A stretch of 33,075 nucleotides of DNA from Peptococcaceae bacterium (lineage in GTDB: Bacteria; Bacillota; Desulfitobacteriia; Desulfitobacteriales; Syntrophobotulaceae). Shown piece after piece: positions 22,761-31,066 of the stretch (positions within the stretch are counted from its first letter, which is position 1; each line of letters begins with the position of its first letter). A program made the translations under genes and the position numbers. The notes beneath the pieces were generated by a model, which searched no databases, was not told the DNA's origin, and was given only the letters and a program-made list of their open reading frames with translations. The stretch lies in the NCBI GenBank assembly GCA_012520405.1, contig JAAYOJ010000026.1:1-33075 (forward strand), in the 5' to 3' direction.

Positions 22761-24911
22761 ATGAATAACCATACTGCAAATGTATTGCGAATAACCGAAA
22801 GTGTATGTCCAAAATGCCTAAAAAAAATACCGGCGGAGCATGTGCTTGTTGACGGTAATGTTTACATGCATAAAACATGTGCAGACCATGGAAAATTTTC
22901 CACTATTATCTGGCGCGGCAGCGGGCAACTTGCTTATAGCTCCTGGAAAAAAGAAAAAGCATTCTCTCACCCCGAAATCTGTCTGACAGAGGTGGAAAAA
23001 GGCTGTCCTTATGATTGCGGTTTGTGTGCAGAACACAGACAGCAAACCTGTTGTGTGCTTTTGGAAGTAACCGAACGCTGTAATCTTAATTGCCACTACT
23101 GTTTTGCCAGCAGCGGTGAAAAGTATAATGATCCCTCATTGGAGCAAATAAAAGAGTGGCTGGAACTTCTGGCCGACCTTGGAAAACCCTTTATTCATTT
23201 ATCCGGCGGAGAACCCACAGTGCGTAATGATTTACCGGAAATTATCAGCCTAGCAAAACAAATGGGCTTTTCATATATTCAATTAAATACCAACGGAATT
23301 AAACTCGGGGAGGATCCGCAATATGGGCGTGAGCTTAAAGATGCCGGTCTATCCTCGGTTTTTATGCAGTTTGACGGCACTAAGGACGAGATCTATCAGC
23401 GGCTCAGAGGTCGCAATCTTTTAGCCGTTAAAGAAAAGGCTATCCGCAACTGCGGTGACAACCGATTGGGTGTTGTTTTGGTGCCGACAATTGTACCCGG
23501 AGTTAACGACGATAATATTGGCGAGATTGTAAGCTATGGCCTGTCTAGGATTCCCGACGTCAGAGGTATACATTTTCAGCCGGTGAGTTATTTTGGGAGG
23601 TATCCAGCAGCCCCTTTGGATGAGCAAAGAATTACCCTGCCGGAAATAATAAGAGGCATTGTCGAACAGACAAAGGGGATTTTTAAAGTAGAAGATTTTG
23701 CACCTTCGGGCTGTGATCATGCTCGTTGCGGTTTTCACGGCGATTTTATTTTGCTCTCGGACGGCAGTATTCAGGCTCTAACCCCTAATAGTGACCCTGA
23801 AAGCTGCTGTTGCCAACCGAATCTAACTCCGTCTTTTTCCACAGCGGTGAAAAAGAATAGGAATTTTGTTGCTCGTCGCTGGGTGAGAACAGACAGCGGT
23901 GTGGAATGTTGTGAAAAAAACAGACCATCCGATGATCTGGATTATTTTTTAAATCGTATTAAATCTCACGGCTTTTCCCTTACCGGGATGGCTTTTCAGG
24001 ATTGTTGGAACATAGATCTGGAGAGGCTTAAAGAGTGTAGCTTGCATGTCTTAAGTCCCGCAGGTAAGATAATTCCTTTTTGTGCCTACAACCTAAGCAG
24101 TACAGAAGGGCAGACCCTTTACCGACAGCTGGGACAGGCCGGTTCAACTGATTTAAGCAGTACTAAGCAATATGTAAAAAATAAAATTAAGCAAATTGCC
24201 GGCAAGCCCTCAGCGGCTGGAAATGTTCCTAAAACAGAAGGATGTCTGATTTGTGGACGTGAACTTGTTTATTTCACTGACCGTTCGGAATATACCTGCC
24301 TTATTTGCGGTAAGCAATTTACTGCTAATGTAAGCTGCAGTGCCGGTCATTATATTTGCGACCTATGTCACGGCGCAGATATATTTCAAAAATTAGAGAG
24401 TTTCCTAATGGCCAGTAAAGAAAAAAATCCCCTCCGGCTCATCTCACAGGTTTTTGAACTCCCCGGTTTGAATATGCATGGCCCGGAATATCATAGTATT
24501 GTACCTGCTGTGCTGGTAGCTGCTTATCAGAATTTAACAGGACAAAAGGACTGCAATAAAATTATAGAAAGCATTGCTCGGGGTACCTATATTAAAGGCG
24601 GCGGCTGTGGTTATTATGGAACATGCGGAGCCTGTGTCGGAACCGGAATTGCTCTATCGATATTGGAAGGAGTAACGCCAATGGGGGTTGAGAAGCGGGC
24701 TTCAGCCAACATGATCACCGGGCTTGCCCTGTTGGCTATTAGTAAGCATGGAGGACCTAGATGCTGTAAGAGAGAAGCTGTTACCTCGATTAAAACCTTT
24801 ATGAGCAATACCGAGTATTTTGCTAATGTGCCTGACATTGACTATCAATGCAGCCAATATAATCGGAACAAGGATTGCATCCATGAAAAATGCCCTTATT
24901 TTCCGCAATAA
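22761..24911 (+). CDS. Radical SAM protein fused to a DUF5714-like domain
   Basis: This protein has 716 residues from the ATG at 22761, where GGAGG lies 5 nt upstream; the frame is open to 22710 but overlaps the ferredoxin gene. The radical SAM motif is C107-x3-C111-x2-C114. Just before it is an additional CPYDCGLC motif (C82, C86, C89), as in the archaeal tetraether lipid synthase (Tes) and TrsS-like families. GCDHARCGFHGD is also typical of that group. From about residue 495 the protein changes to a cysteine-rich C-terminal domain (CLICGRELVYF, GCGYYGTCGACVGTG, GPRCCKRE, CIHEKCPYF) resembling DUF5714. The reaction is unknown; remote C-H chemistry or maturation of the neighbouring oxidoreductase are both conceivable. 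Confidence 0.8.
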   Translation: MNNHTANVLRITESVCPKCLKKIPAEHVLVDGNVYMHKTCADHGKFSTIIWRGSGQLAYSSWKKEKAFSHPEICLTEVEKGCPYDCGLCAEHRQQTCCVLLEVTERCNLNCHYCFASSGEKYNDPSLEQIKEWLELLADLGKPFIHLSGGEPTVRNDLPEIISLAKQMGFSYIQLNTNGIKLGEDPQYGRELKDAGLSSVFMQFDGTKDEIYQRLRGRNLLAVKEKAIRNCGDNRLGVVLVPTIVPGVNDDNIGEIVSYGLSRIPDVRGIHFQPVSYFGRYPAAPLDEQRITLPEIIRGIVEQTKGIFKVEDFAPSGCDHARCGFHGDFILLSDGSIQALTPNSDPESCCCQPNLTPSFSTAVKKNRNFVARRWVRTDSGVECCEKNRPSDDLDYFLNRIKSHGFSLTGMAFQDCWNIDLERLKECSLHVLSPAGKIIPFCAYNLSSTEGQTLYRQLGQAGSTDLSSTKQYVKNKIKQIAGKPSAAGNVPKTEGCLICGRELVYFTDRSEYTCLICGKQFTANVSCSAGHYICDLCHGADIFQKLESFLMASKEKNPLRLISQVFELPGLNMHGPEYHSIVPAVLVAAYQNLTGQKDCNKIIESIARGTYIKGGGCGYYGTCGACVGTGIALSILEGVTPMGVEKRASANMITGLALLAISKHGGPRCCKREAVTSIKTFMSNTEYFANVPDIDYQCSQYNRNKDCIHEKCPYFPQ

Positions 24912-24964
24912 ATAATTTTTATAGTATCATAATATTGGAGAATAATTATAAAGGAGGGATGGAA

Positions 24965-25486
24965 ATGGCATTTATTGAAATAGCAAGGAAAAGATATTCT
25001 GTTAGAAAGTATAAAGATCTGGATATTGAAAAAGAAAAAATTCTCCAAATATTAGAGGCGGCAAGAATTGCACCTTCTGCTGTTAATTATCAACCCTGGC
25101 ATTTTATCGTGCTAACGGAGAAAAAGTTGATAGAACAGATTGCGGAGGTCTATCCGGCAAAATGGCTTGCCAAGGCACCGGTAATTATTGTTGCTTGCGG
25201 TGATCATTCCAAGTCTTGGAAGAGAAAAGACGGCAAAGACCATTGTGATATCGATCTGGCCATCGCTATTGACCATATCACACTTGCTGCAGCGGATCTA
25301 GGTATTGGCAGTTGTTGGGTATGTGCTTTTGAGGCAGCTAAATGTCATGAAATTCTAAGTTTGCCGGAACATTTGGAGCCGGTAGCCTTGCTTCCTATGG
25401 GCTATCCGCTGGAGGAAACCCCACCGGCAAAGAATCGGAAAAATATTGACGAGATTGTTAGTTGGGAAGGTTACTCCCAAAATTAG
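24965..25486 (+). CDS. Nitroreductase family protein
   Basis: This 174-residue FMN-dependent oxidoreductase has the family start RKRYSVRKYKD (FMN phosphate contacts), ARIAPSAVNYQPWHFIV, and the C-terminal LLPMGYP. The start is the ATG at 24965, 7 nt after AAGGAGGG; an ATG two codons earlier is too close. It lies 53 nt after the radical SAM gene on the same strand and may belong to that operon. Proteins of this size act on quinones, nitro compounds, flavins or unsaturated carbonyls; the substrate here is unknown. Confidence 0.88.
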   Translation: MAFIEIARKRYSVRKYKDLDIEKEKILQILEAARIAPSAVNYQPWHFIVLTEKKLIEQIAEVYPAKWLAKAPVIIVACGDHSKSWKRKDGKDHCDIDLAIAIDHITLAAADLGIGSCWVCAFEAAKCHEILSLPEHLEPVALLPMGYPLEETPPAKNRKNIDEIVSWEGYSQN

Positions 25487-25489
25487 GGT

Positions 25490-26041
25490 TTAGATAAGAC
25501 GGAAAGCTTCAGCTTTTGCCGTCTTAAATTTTTCTTTTGCTGCTGGTTCAGCCAGTTCTAAACCTCGGGATTGCAAAGTAAAATAATCGGCTAATACCTT
25601 ACCAATTCCATAACAAGTAACAAAAATCAAGGAAGCGGATCCAGGTCCTTGATTATTGACGAATTCAATCTTGGTCAATCCTTCTAAACCATATTTAGCG
25701 GTAAGAACGGATCCGACTGTTTTGGCAATATTTCTAAATAGTAATTCCGCTTCTCCGGGGTCTATTGAATAACGCAGCTCTTCGGCTAATCGTAGGGTTA
25801 AATAAACTTCCACGATTTTAAGCATTGTAAAGTCTTTATGCTCGGCGGCTTCGGCGGCTATTCCGGAAGTCAATAGAATCAATCTATCCACTCTTTCCCG
25901 GGTTCTTTTTTGGGGAATTTTTTTGACAGCTTGTTCAATTTTATCCAGATATTCTTCCGGGCTAATTCTATGGCCGTGATGGCCATTACACTTATGGTCT
26001 GTACTACTGCAATGGTGACAGAGATGCTTTTGATTAGACAT
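25490..26041 (-). CDS. Unknown protein with a Cys/His-rich N-terminus
   Basis: This 183-residue protein belongs to no family I recognise. The first 25 residues contain CHHC, then a further Cys and several His (HKCNGHHGH), which could bind a metal. The remainder is helical, with a Gly-rich stretch near 135-150. The ATG at 26041 is chosen because AAAGGA lies 9 nt upstream; an in-frame TTG three codons earlier touches it. It is convergent with the nitroreductase gene (3-nt gap) and diverges from the penicillin-binding protein gene. Confidence 0.7.
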   Translation of the reverse strand: MSNQKHLCHHCSSTDHKCNGHHGHRISPEEYLDKIEQAVKKIPQKRTRERVDRLILLTSGIAAEAAEHKDFTMLKIVEVYLTLRLAEELRYSIDPGEAELLFRNIAKTVGSVLTAKYGLEGLTKIEFVNNQGPGSASLIFVTCYGIGKVLADYFTLQSRGLELAEPAAKEKFKTAKAEAFRLI

Positions 26042-26202
26042 ATCTTCCAATCCTTTCTGGCAATTATTTCTTCTAGGTTAATTTCCTAGTCGAGTGTTTT
26101 TCCAATAGATTATTTTCAAGAGGGTGTTTAAGGAATTATACTATTATTTCCAAATTTTTAAAATATTAAATAATAGTGCAATATGTGCAACTTGATATTG
26201 GT

Positions 26203-26208
26203 TATAAT
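26203..26208 (+). promoter_or_regulatory. Possible -10 box before the PBP leader
   Basis: TATAAT matches the consensus fully, but no convincing -35 lies 16-18 nt upstream. The two GTGCAA copies just upstream could be an activator site. A start near 26215 would give a short RNA ending at the terminator at 26343. Confidence 0.35.
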
Positions 26209-26319
26209 TACCAGGTAAGCAAAGCAGGGAATTTCAATAATCAGAACGAATAATAAAGTAAATTATTATTAGACCCTAATTTATTTTGTGGTATTGGCAT
26301 ATTTATGTTCTAGGGCTAT

Positions 26320-26343
26320 CCGTCTAAGCTAGACGGTTTTTTT
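26320..26343 (+). terminator. Perfect intrinsic terminator upstream of the PBP gene
   Basis: CCGTCTA (26320-26326) and TAGACGG (26330-26336) form a perfect 7-bp stem with an AGC loop, followed by seven T. It lies 28 nt before the penicillin-binding protein start, on the same strand, where it would block readthrough or act as an attenuator. Confidence 0.85.
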
Positions 26344-26371
26344 AATTTGCACGGTGTAGATGGAGGTAGCT

Positions 26372-28414
26372 ATGTTTTATAAAAGACCAAAATTTTGGGT
26401 TGCTTTGGCGCTATTTATCTTAATCAGTTTTTTATTACTAGCTTTAGCAGCTGGTTTATGGATTGCTTCCTTGGACGTAAGTGAACTGGAAAATCCGCTT
26501 GTCCAACCAACCGTCATTTATGATAAAGACGGAAACAAAGTATCCCAACTTTCTTCTTCTAAAATAGAACCTATATCAATCAATGAAGTACCGCTTCATA
26601 CTCGCCAGGCAATCATTGCTGTAGAAGATCGTCGTTTCTATGAACATCGGGGTGTGGATGTTTGGTCTATTCTGCGTGCTTTAGTTCGAGACTTAAAATC
26701 CGGTGATTTTTCAGAAGGAGGAAGTACCATAACCCAACAACTGGCTAAAAATATGTTTTTGTATGCCGATAAAACCTTGGAGCGCAAACTAAAAGAAGCC
26801 GGTTATGCCTTGAAGATTGAATTAACTTTAAGTAAAGACGAAATACTTGAAGCTTATCTGAACCATATATACTTCGGAGAAGGACGTTGGGGAATCCAGA
26901 ATGCTGCTAGGTTTTATTTCGGCAAAAATGTTCAAGATCTAAGCTTGGATGAATCAGCAATCCTAGCCGGCCTTCTGAAAGCTCCCAGCATATACTCACC
27001 GTTGAATAGTCAAGAAAAAGCTATAGCACGGCGGGATACAGTGCTCTCTTTAATGAGAGAACAGGAATATATCAGCGAAGAGGAATACCTAAATGCCAAG
27101 GCTAAGCCACTTACCCTAGGCAAAGGGCCGGAGGAGGAACTTTCCGGTAAGTATGCTCCTTATGTGGATTATGTTATTGAAGAAGCCATTGCTCGCTATG
27201 GTTATACCCAAGATCAAATTCTAAGTAGTGGGTTGCAAATCTATACCCAAATGGATCAAAGTGTACAGCAGGCAGCTGAAGATGTATATAAGGACGATAG
27301 CTTTTTTCCACCCAGTGTAAGTGACCAGATGGTGCAAAGCGGTATTGCAATTATTGACCAGCATACCGGTGGAATTCGAGGGCTTGTAGGCTATCGGGGA
27401 AAAAGTTTATTTCGGCAATTCAACCACGCTACTCAATTAAAACGCCAACCCGGTTCGGTACTTAAACCCTTATCTGTTTATGGACCTGCTTTGGAACAAG
27501 GATATAATCCTTATTCAACACTTTATGACGGAGAACTTAACATAGATGGTTATCAGCCAAGAAATTGGGATTATCAAACTCGGGGTTATGTAACCTTACA
27601 AGAAGCCATTCGGAACTCCTGGAACATTCCTGCAGTCTGGCTATTAAATGAAATCGGCATAGATTCCGGTGTGAATTTTGTACAGAGGGCAGGGATTCCA
27701 CTGACGAAAGATGATTATAATTTAAGCTTGGCTCTTGGTGCTCTTACGGAAGGGGTATCGCCGCTGCAAATGGCACAGGCTTATAGCAGTTTTGCCAATC
27801 TTGGCCTAATGCATGAAGCCCATGCTATAAGTAAGATTACTACTGCAAATGGCCAAAAAGTTGCTCTGGCGGAACCCCAAACAGTGACAGTCACCGATCC
27901 CCATTCCGCCTATACTATGACTTTATTATTAAAAAATGCCGTTGAGAATGGAACCGGCAAGAATGCCTATGTTGGACGCCCTACAGCAGGAAAAACAGGT
28001 TCGGTTGAGCTTCCTCCTCTGGAGGAATTTGCCGGCATTAACAAAGGAGTAAAGGATGTATGGTTCGCCGGTTATACCCCTGAATTAACTGCCGCGGTTT
28101 GGATGGGATACGATAAAACGGATAGGGATCATTATCTGACGATTTCCGGAGGATCAGGACCTGCTGTGGTATTCAGAGAAATCCTATCAAGGGCTTTAGC
28201 CAATACCCCGGTAACTACATTTGACGTTCCTTCTGGATATAAATATTTCACCGATCCTTCAATCTGGGAGGAAGATGATGACAAAAATAACAGGAATAAA
28301 GACAAGAGGGACAAAAAAGATAGGAAAGATAGGAAGGATAAAAGAAAAGACAGGGGCAGGTTCGATAGATTTGATGATTTCTGGGATGATTTCTTTAATG
28401 GATGGTCTCCCTAA
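26372..28414 (+). CDS. Class A penicillin-binding protein (PBP1A type)
   Basis: This bifunctional cell-wall synthase has 680 residues from the ATG at 26372 (GGAGG 5 nt upstream; an ATG four codons earlier overlaps it). A membrane anchor spans about residues 10-30. The glycosyltransferase domain shows VEDRRFYEHRG with catalytic Glu85, GGSTITQQLAKN and the RKLKEA motif. The transpeptidase domain has S362-x2-K365, S416-W-N418 and K541-T-G543. The tail after about residue 625 is extremely rich in Lys, Asp and Arg and ends in an acidic/aromatic stretch. It is the only gene of its transcript before the DUF134 promoter. Confidence 0.93.
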   Translation: MFYKRPKFWVALALFILISFLLLALAAGLWIASLDVSELENPLVQPTVIYDKDGNKVSQLSSSKIEPISINEVPLHTRQAIIAVEDRRFYEHRGVDVWSILRALVRDLKSGDFSEGGSTITQQLAKNMFLYADKTLERKLKEAGYALKIELTLSKDEILEAYLNHIYFGEGRWGIQNAARFYFGKNVQDLSLDESAILAGLLKAPSIYSPLNSQEKAIARRDTVLSLMREQEYISEEEYLNAKAKPLTLGKGPEEELSGKYAPYVDYVIEEAIARYGYTQDQILSSGLQIYTQMDQSVQQAAEDVYKDDSFFPPSVSDQMVQSGIAIIDQHTGGIRGLVGYRGKSLFRQFNHATQLKRQPGSVLKPLSVYGPALEQGYNPYSTLYDGELNIDGYQPRNWDYQTRGYVTLQEAIRNSWNIPAVWLLNEIGIDSGVNFVQRAGIPLTKDDYNLSLALGALTEGVSPLQMAQAYSSFANLGLMHEAHAISKITTANGQKVALAEPQTVTVTDPHSAYTMTLLLKNAVENGTGKNAYVGRPTAGKTGSVELPPLEEFAGINKGVKDVWFAGYTPELTAAVWMGYDKTDRDHYLTISGGSGPAVVFREILSRALANTPVTTFDVPSGYKYFTDPSIWEEDDDKNNRNKDKRDKKDRKDRKDKRKDRGRFDRFDDFWDDFFNGWSP

Positions 28415-28441
28415 GGGTCAAGCTATCTCTCTTCGCTTTTA

Positions 28442-28469
28442 TTGACATATGTCATAAACAGGGTATAAT
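28442..28469 (+). promoter_or_regulatory. Consensus promoter with overlapping palindrome
   Basis: TTGACA (28442-28447), 16 nt, TATAAT (28464-28469): both boxes fully match the consensus. TGACATATGTCA (28443-28454) is a perfect 12-bp palindrome covering the -35 box. The downstream DUF134 protein has a helix-turn-helix, so autorepression is plausible. Confidence 0.8.
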
Positions 28470-28511
28470 CAAATTGATAATATAAGCATTTCAAAAGAGG
28501 GTAGATATTTT

Positions 28512-28901
28512 ATGTCCAGGCCAAGAAAAAGAAGAAGAGTGTGCTGTTTGCCAAAAAACAATGTTTACGGGCCCCTTAACTCTTCTGCCGGCCAAAGTGA
28601 GATTGTTATTATGTCGGTTGATGAGTACGAAACTATACGCCTTATTGACTTGCAAGGTTTTACCCAGGAGGAATGTGCGGAACAAATGAATATAGCCCGT
28701 ACGACGGTGCAGCGTATCTACACTGATGCTCGCCGAAAATTGGCCGAGTTTCTGGTTCATGGAAGGCTCATAAGAATTGAGGGCGGTAGTTACAAACTTT
28801 GTGATGGGTTGGAAAAAACCTGTCGCTGCGGAGGCTGTCGCCGGCATAGGTGGGGAATAAATCCGGAGGAGAATTATGATGATCGTAAAAACCCTAGCTG
28901 A
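28512..28901 (+). CDS. DUF134 helix-turn-helix protein
   Basis: This 129-residue probable DNA-binding protein has the family start MSRPRKRRRVCCLP, followed by a sigma-70 region 4-like helix-turn-helix (TQEECAEQMNIARTTVQRIY, about residues 55-75). The C-terminus is cysteine-rich (CRCGGCRRH), which could bind a metal or an iron-sulfur cluster. AGAGGG lies upstream of the ATG. The coding region overlaps the next gene by 26 nt, which suggests coupled expression. It may control its own operon through the palindrome in the promoter, but this is inferred. Confidence 0.85.
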   Translation: MSRPRKRRRVCCLPKNNVYGPLNSSAGQSEIVIMSVDEYETIRLIDLQGFTQEECAEQMNIARTTVQRIYTDARRKLAEFLVHGRLIRIEGGSYKLCDGLEKTCRCGGCRRHRWGINPEENYDDRKNPS

Positions 28902-29721
28902 AAACACGGCAGTATCCGGGGAGTTTCAGGCTGAACATGGCTTGAGCCTTTATATCGAAACCCGTAAACATAAGATCTTGTTTGATATGGGGGCTAGTCC
29001 GCTGTTTGTAGAAAATGCCAAGAAATTGAATGTTGATCTTACGGAGGTAGATTTAGCGATAATTTCGCATGGTCATTACGACCACGGGGGCGGACTTAAG
29101 GCTTTTTTAAATATTAATACTAAGGCTAAGATTTATGTCCACCGGCAGGCCTTTGCCAAACATTATGCTTTTGAAAATGGCAAAAAGAAAGATATAGGAC
29201 TTGAGGCCACAATCCTCCCTAACAACCGTTTTATATTTGTGGGGGACCAAATGAATATAGACGAACAACTTTGCCTGTTCTCCAACGTCACCGATAGCGG
29301 GCAGGGCTTATCAGCTAATAAGCAACTTTTTAAAGCAGTCGGCACAGATTTTATTGCCGATGATTTTGCCCATGAACAAAACCTATTAATCAAAGAAGAC
29401 AACAAGCTATTGCTGGTAGCCGGTTGTGCTCATAAGGGAATTGTTAATATCGTAGATCATGTGAACATGAATCTGACTAAGCATATCAATGGAGAACAAG
29501 CCTCACTAACCCATGTTATCGGTGGTTTTCACTTGTACAGCATTTCTACTCGCTTAGCTGAGGATCCCCTGCTGGTGAACAGAATTGGCCTGCGCCTACA
29601 GGAAACTAAAGCTCAGTATTATACCTGCCATTGTACCGGAATTGAATCTTATAATGTTTTGAGAAGAGTTATGGGTAACCAAATTCAATATTTGGCGACC
29701 GGCAGCCAAATTACAATTTAG
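28876..29721 (+). CDS. Metallo-beta-lactamase fold hydrolase
   Basis: This 281-residue protein has the zinc motif H65-x-H67-x-D69-H70 (HGHYDHGGG), a later VAGCAHKG histidine and GGFHLY, the order found in the COG1237-type group related to RFAP (dihydropterin) synthase. It is cytoplasmic, with no signal peptide. GGAGGAG precedes ATGATG; the first ATG is used here. It overlaps the DUF134 gene. The substrate is unknown; hydrolysis or transfer on a phosphorylated pterin-like compound is a family hint only. Confidence 0.85.
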   Translation: MMIVKTLAENTAVSGEFQAEHGLSLYIETRKHKILFDMGASPLFVENAKKLNVDLTEVDLAIISHGHYDHGGGLKAFLNINTKAKIYVHRQAFAKHYAFENGKKKDIGLEATILPNNRFIFVGDQMNIDEQLCLFSNVTDSGQGLSANKQLFKAVGTDFIADDFAHEQNLLIKEDNKLLLVAGCAHKGIVNIVDHVNMNLTKHINGEQASLTHVIGGFHLYSISTRLAEDPLLVNRIGLRLQETKAQYYTCHCTGIESYNVLRRVMGNQIQYLATGSQITI

Positions 29722-29856
29722 GTTCATACTGAAGTCAACTGGAGCAGTTTGTCATGAACACAGGGATTTGATCAATGTGAAGGATTTTAAACTAAGTAAT
29801 TAGAAATGTAATTAGATTTTCAGGATTTGTAGTTAATAATATGGAGGAATCAGAGA

Positions 29857-30942
29857 ATGGCCAGCGACAATACAGCTAATAAAGTCCAAACTGAAAGGGC
29901 CAGAATTAAAGACGAATGCAGCCAATGCGGCTTGTGTTCCAACGGGTGCGCATTTTTAGCAGAATACACTTCTCCTGCTGAGATGGCCGCCAGAGGAATT
30001 AGCAAGGAGGATGCTTACTCCTGTTCGTTATGTGCCAAATGCCAAGCCCTATGTCCGCTCGGTTTAAATCCCATGGGCATGTTTCAGGAAAGAAGAGTAG
30101 AAACTATGCAAAAGCAGGAGCTCGAGCCGGAAGAGTTTAATTATTTTATGCCGGATTGTGAAGATAATGTTATGAATTATTACCGTCAATACTATGGCAT
30201 TGACTACAGTAATTTAGAAAGTGATAAAGGTTCAACTAGCTACTTTTTCCCGGGTTGTACCTTAATGACTTATTCTCCGGCCATAACTAGAGAGATTTAT
30301 AACCGTCTACGCCTTAAGCAGGGTTGTGGCGGAATATTAACCGATTGTTGCGGGCTGCCCTTATATCAAATGGGTTTAAACGATAGGGCGGGTAAATTTA
30401 CAAATTCTCTGGTTGAAAAAATTACCGATAGGGGAATCAAAAGCCTAATTGCTGCTTGCCCCAATTGCTATTATGAGCTCAAAGCCAGGCTTCAGCCTTT
30501 GGGTGTTAAGATACTTACTGTGTATGAGGCTTTAGATTTTTCTTTAGGTTCGCAAACTGATTTGCCTCCCTGCACAGTCCACGATTCCTGCCCTGATAGA
30601 ATGGAAGGGAAGTTTGCTCGTCAGACCCGCAACGCTCTTCAGAATAGGGGTTATAAAATAGTAGAAATGTCTAATATTCTTCAGCATTCTCCTTGTTGTG
30701 GCAGCGGCGGCCAGCTTTCTCATTTTCGGCCGGATTTGGCGGATAAACTGGTAAGGGACAGATTGACGGAAGCTGAGAACAGTGGGGCGCAAATTCTAGC
30801 GAGTTATTGTATGAGTTGTGTGTTGAATTTCGCTCGTCTTGAATCAGGACTTAAAGTAAGGCATGTCCTGAACCTTCTTCTCGGGATAGACGAGGATTAT
30901 ACCGAGGTCAAAAAACGGGCAGCCGAAATTTTTGTTTCCTGA
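29857..30942 (+). CDS. Two-cluster CCG-domain protein (HdrD/GlpC-like)
   Basis: This 361-residue redox protein has two [4Fe-4S] motifs, C21/24/27/31 and C56/59/62/66, then two cysteine-rich CCG domains: FFPGCTL...CCGLP and HDSCPD...SPCCGSGGQ. This is the layout of heterodisulfide reductase subunit D and GlpC-like proteins. No flavoprotein or membrane partner lies next to it, so its electron donor and acceptor are unknown. GGAGG lies about 11 nt before the ATG. The gap to the previous gene is 135 nt with no clear terminator. Confidence 0.9.
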   Translation: MASDNTANKVQTERARIKDECSQCGLCSNGCAFLAEYTSPAEMAARGISKEDAYSCSLCAKCQALCPLGLNPMGMFQERRVETMQKQELEPEEFNYFMPDCEDNVMNYYRQYYGIDYSNLESDKGSTSYFFPGCTLMTYSPAITREIYNRLRLKQGCGGILTDCCGLPLYQMGLNDRAGKFTNSLVEKITDRGIKSLIAACPNCYYELKARLQPLGVKILTVYEALDFSLGSQTDLPPCTVHDSCPDRMEGKFARQTRNALQNRGYKIVEMSNILQHSPCCGSGGQLSHFRPDLADKLVRDRLTEAENSGAQILASYCMSCVLNFARLESGLKVRHVLNLLLGIDEDYTEVKKRAAEIFVS

Positions 30943-30965
30943 GAAACTTTTATCTTCTGAAATGA

Positions 30966-31010
30966 AGAGGGAGTATTGCTAATACTAAAATAATTAGCGA
31001 TACTCCCTTT
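30966..31010. terminator. Bidirectional terminator
   Basis: Arms 30969-30983 and 30993-31007 (GGGAGTATTGCTAAT with ATTAGCGATACTCCC) pair over 15 bp with one G-T pair and a 9-nt loop. T-rich flanks on both sides let it serve the CCG-domain gene and the convergent GlsB-like gene. Confidence 0.88.
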
Positions 31011-31066
31011 AATTTTAAAAACTTTAATCAATTTCTATTAAAAATATTTTCTGAATTCTAGATTGT

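Larger units (their letters stand above)
26042..26371. other. Divergent gap with a short leader RNA candidate
   Basis: This 330-base A/T-rich gap holds GTGCAA twice (26176 and 26185), a perfect TATAAT (26203-26208) without a clear -35, and a strong terminator at 26320-26343. It ends with the ribosome binding site GGAGG of the penicillin-binding protein gene. No ORF was seen. Confidence 0.55.

Noticed and set aside
22761-24911. Selenocysteine in the radical SAM protein, as in TrsS-like selenoproteins
   Set aside because: The frame has no internal TGA; the relevant positions are ordinary cysteines.
28491-28907. A 138-codon minus-strand frame opposite the DUF134 gene
   Set aside because: It is a shadow of a well-supported plus-strand gene, with no ribosome binding site or family features.
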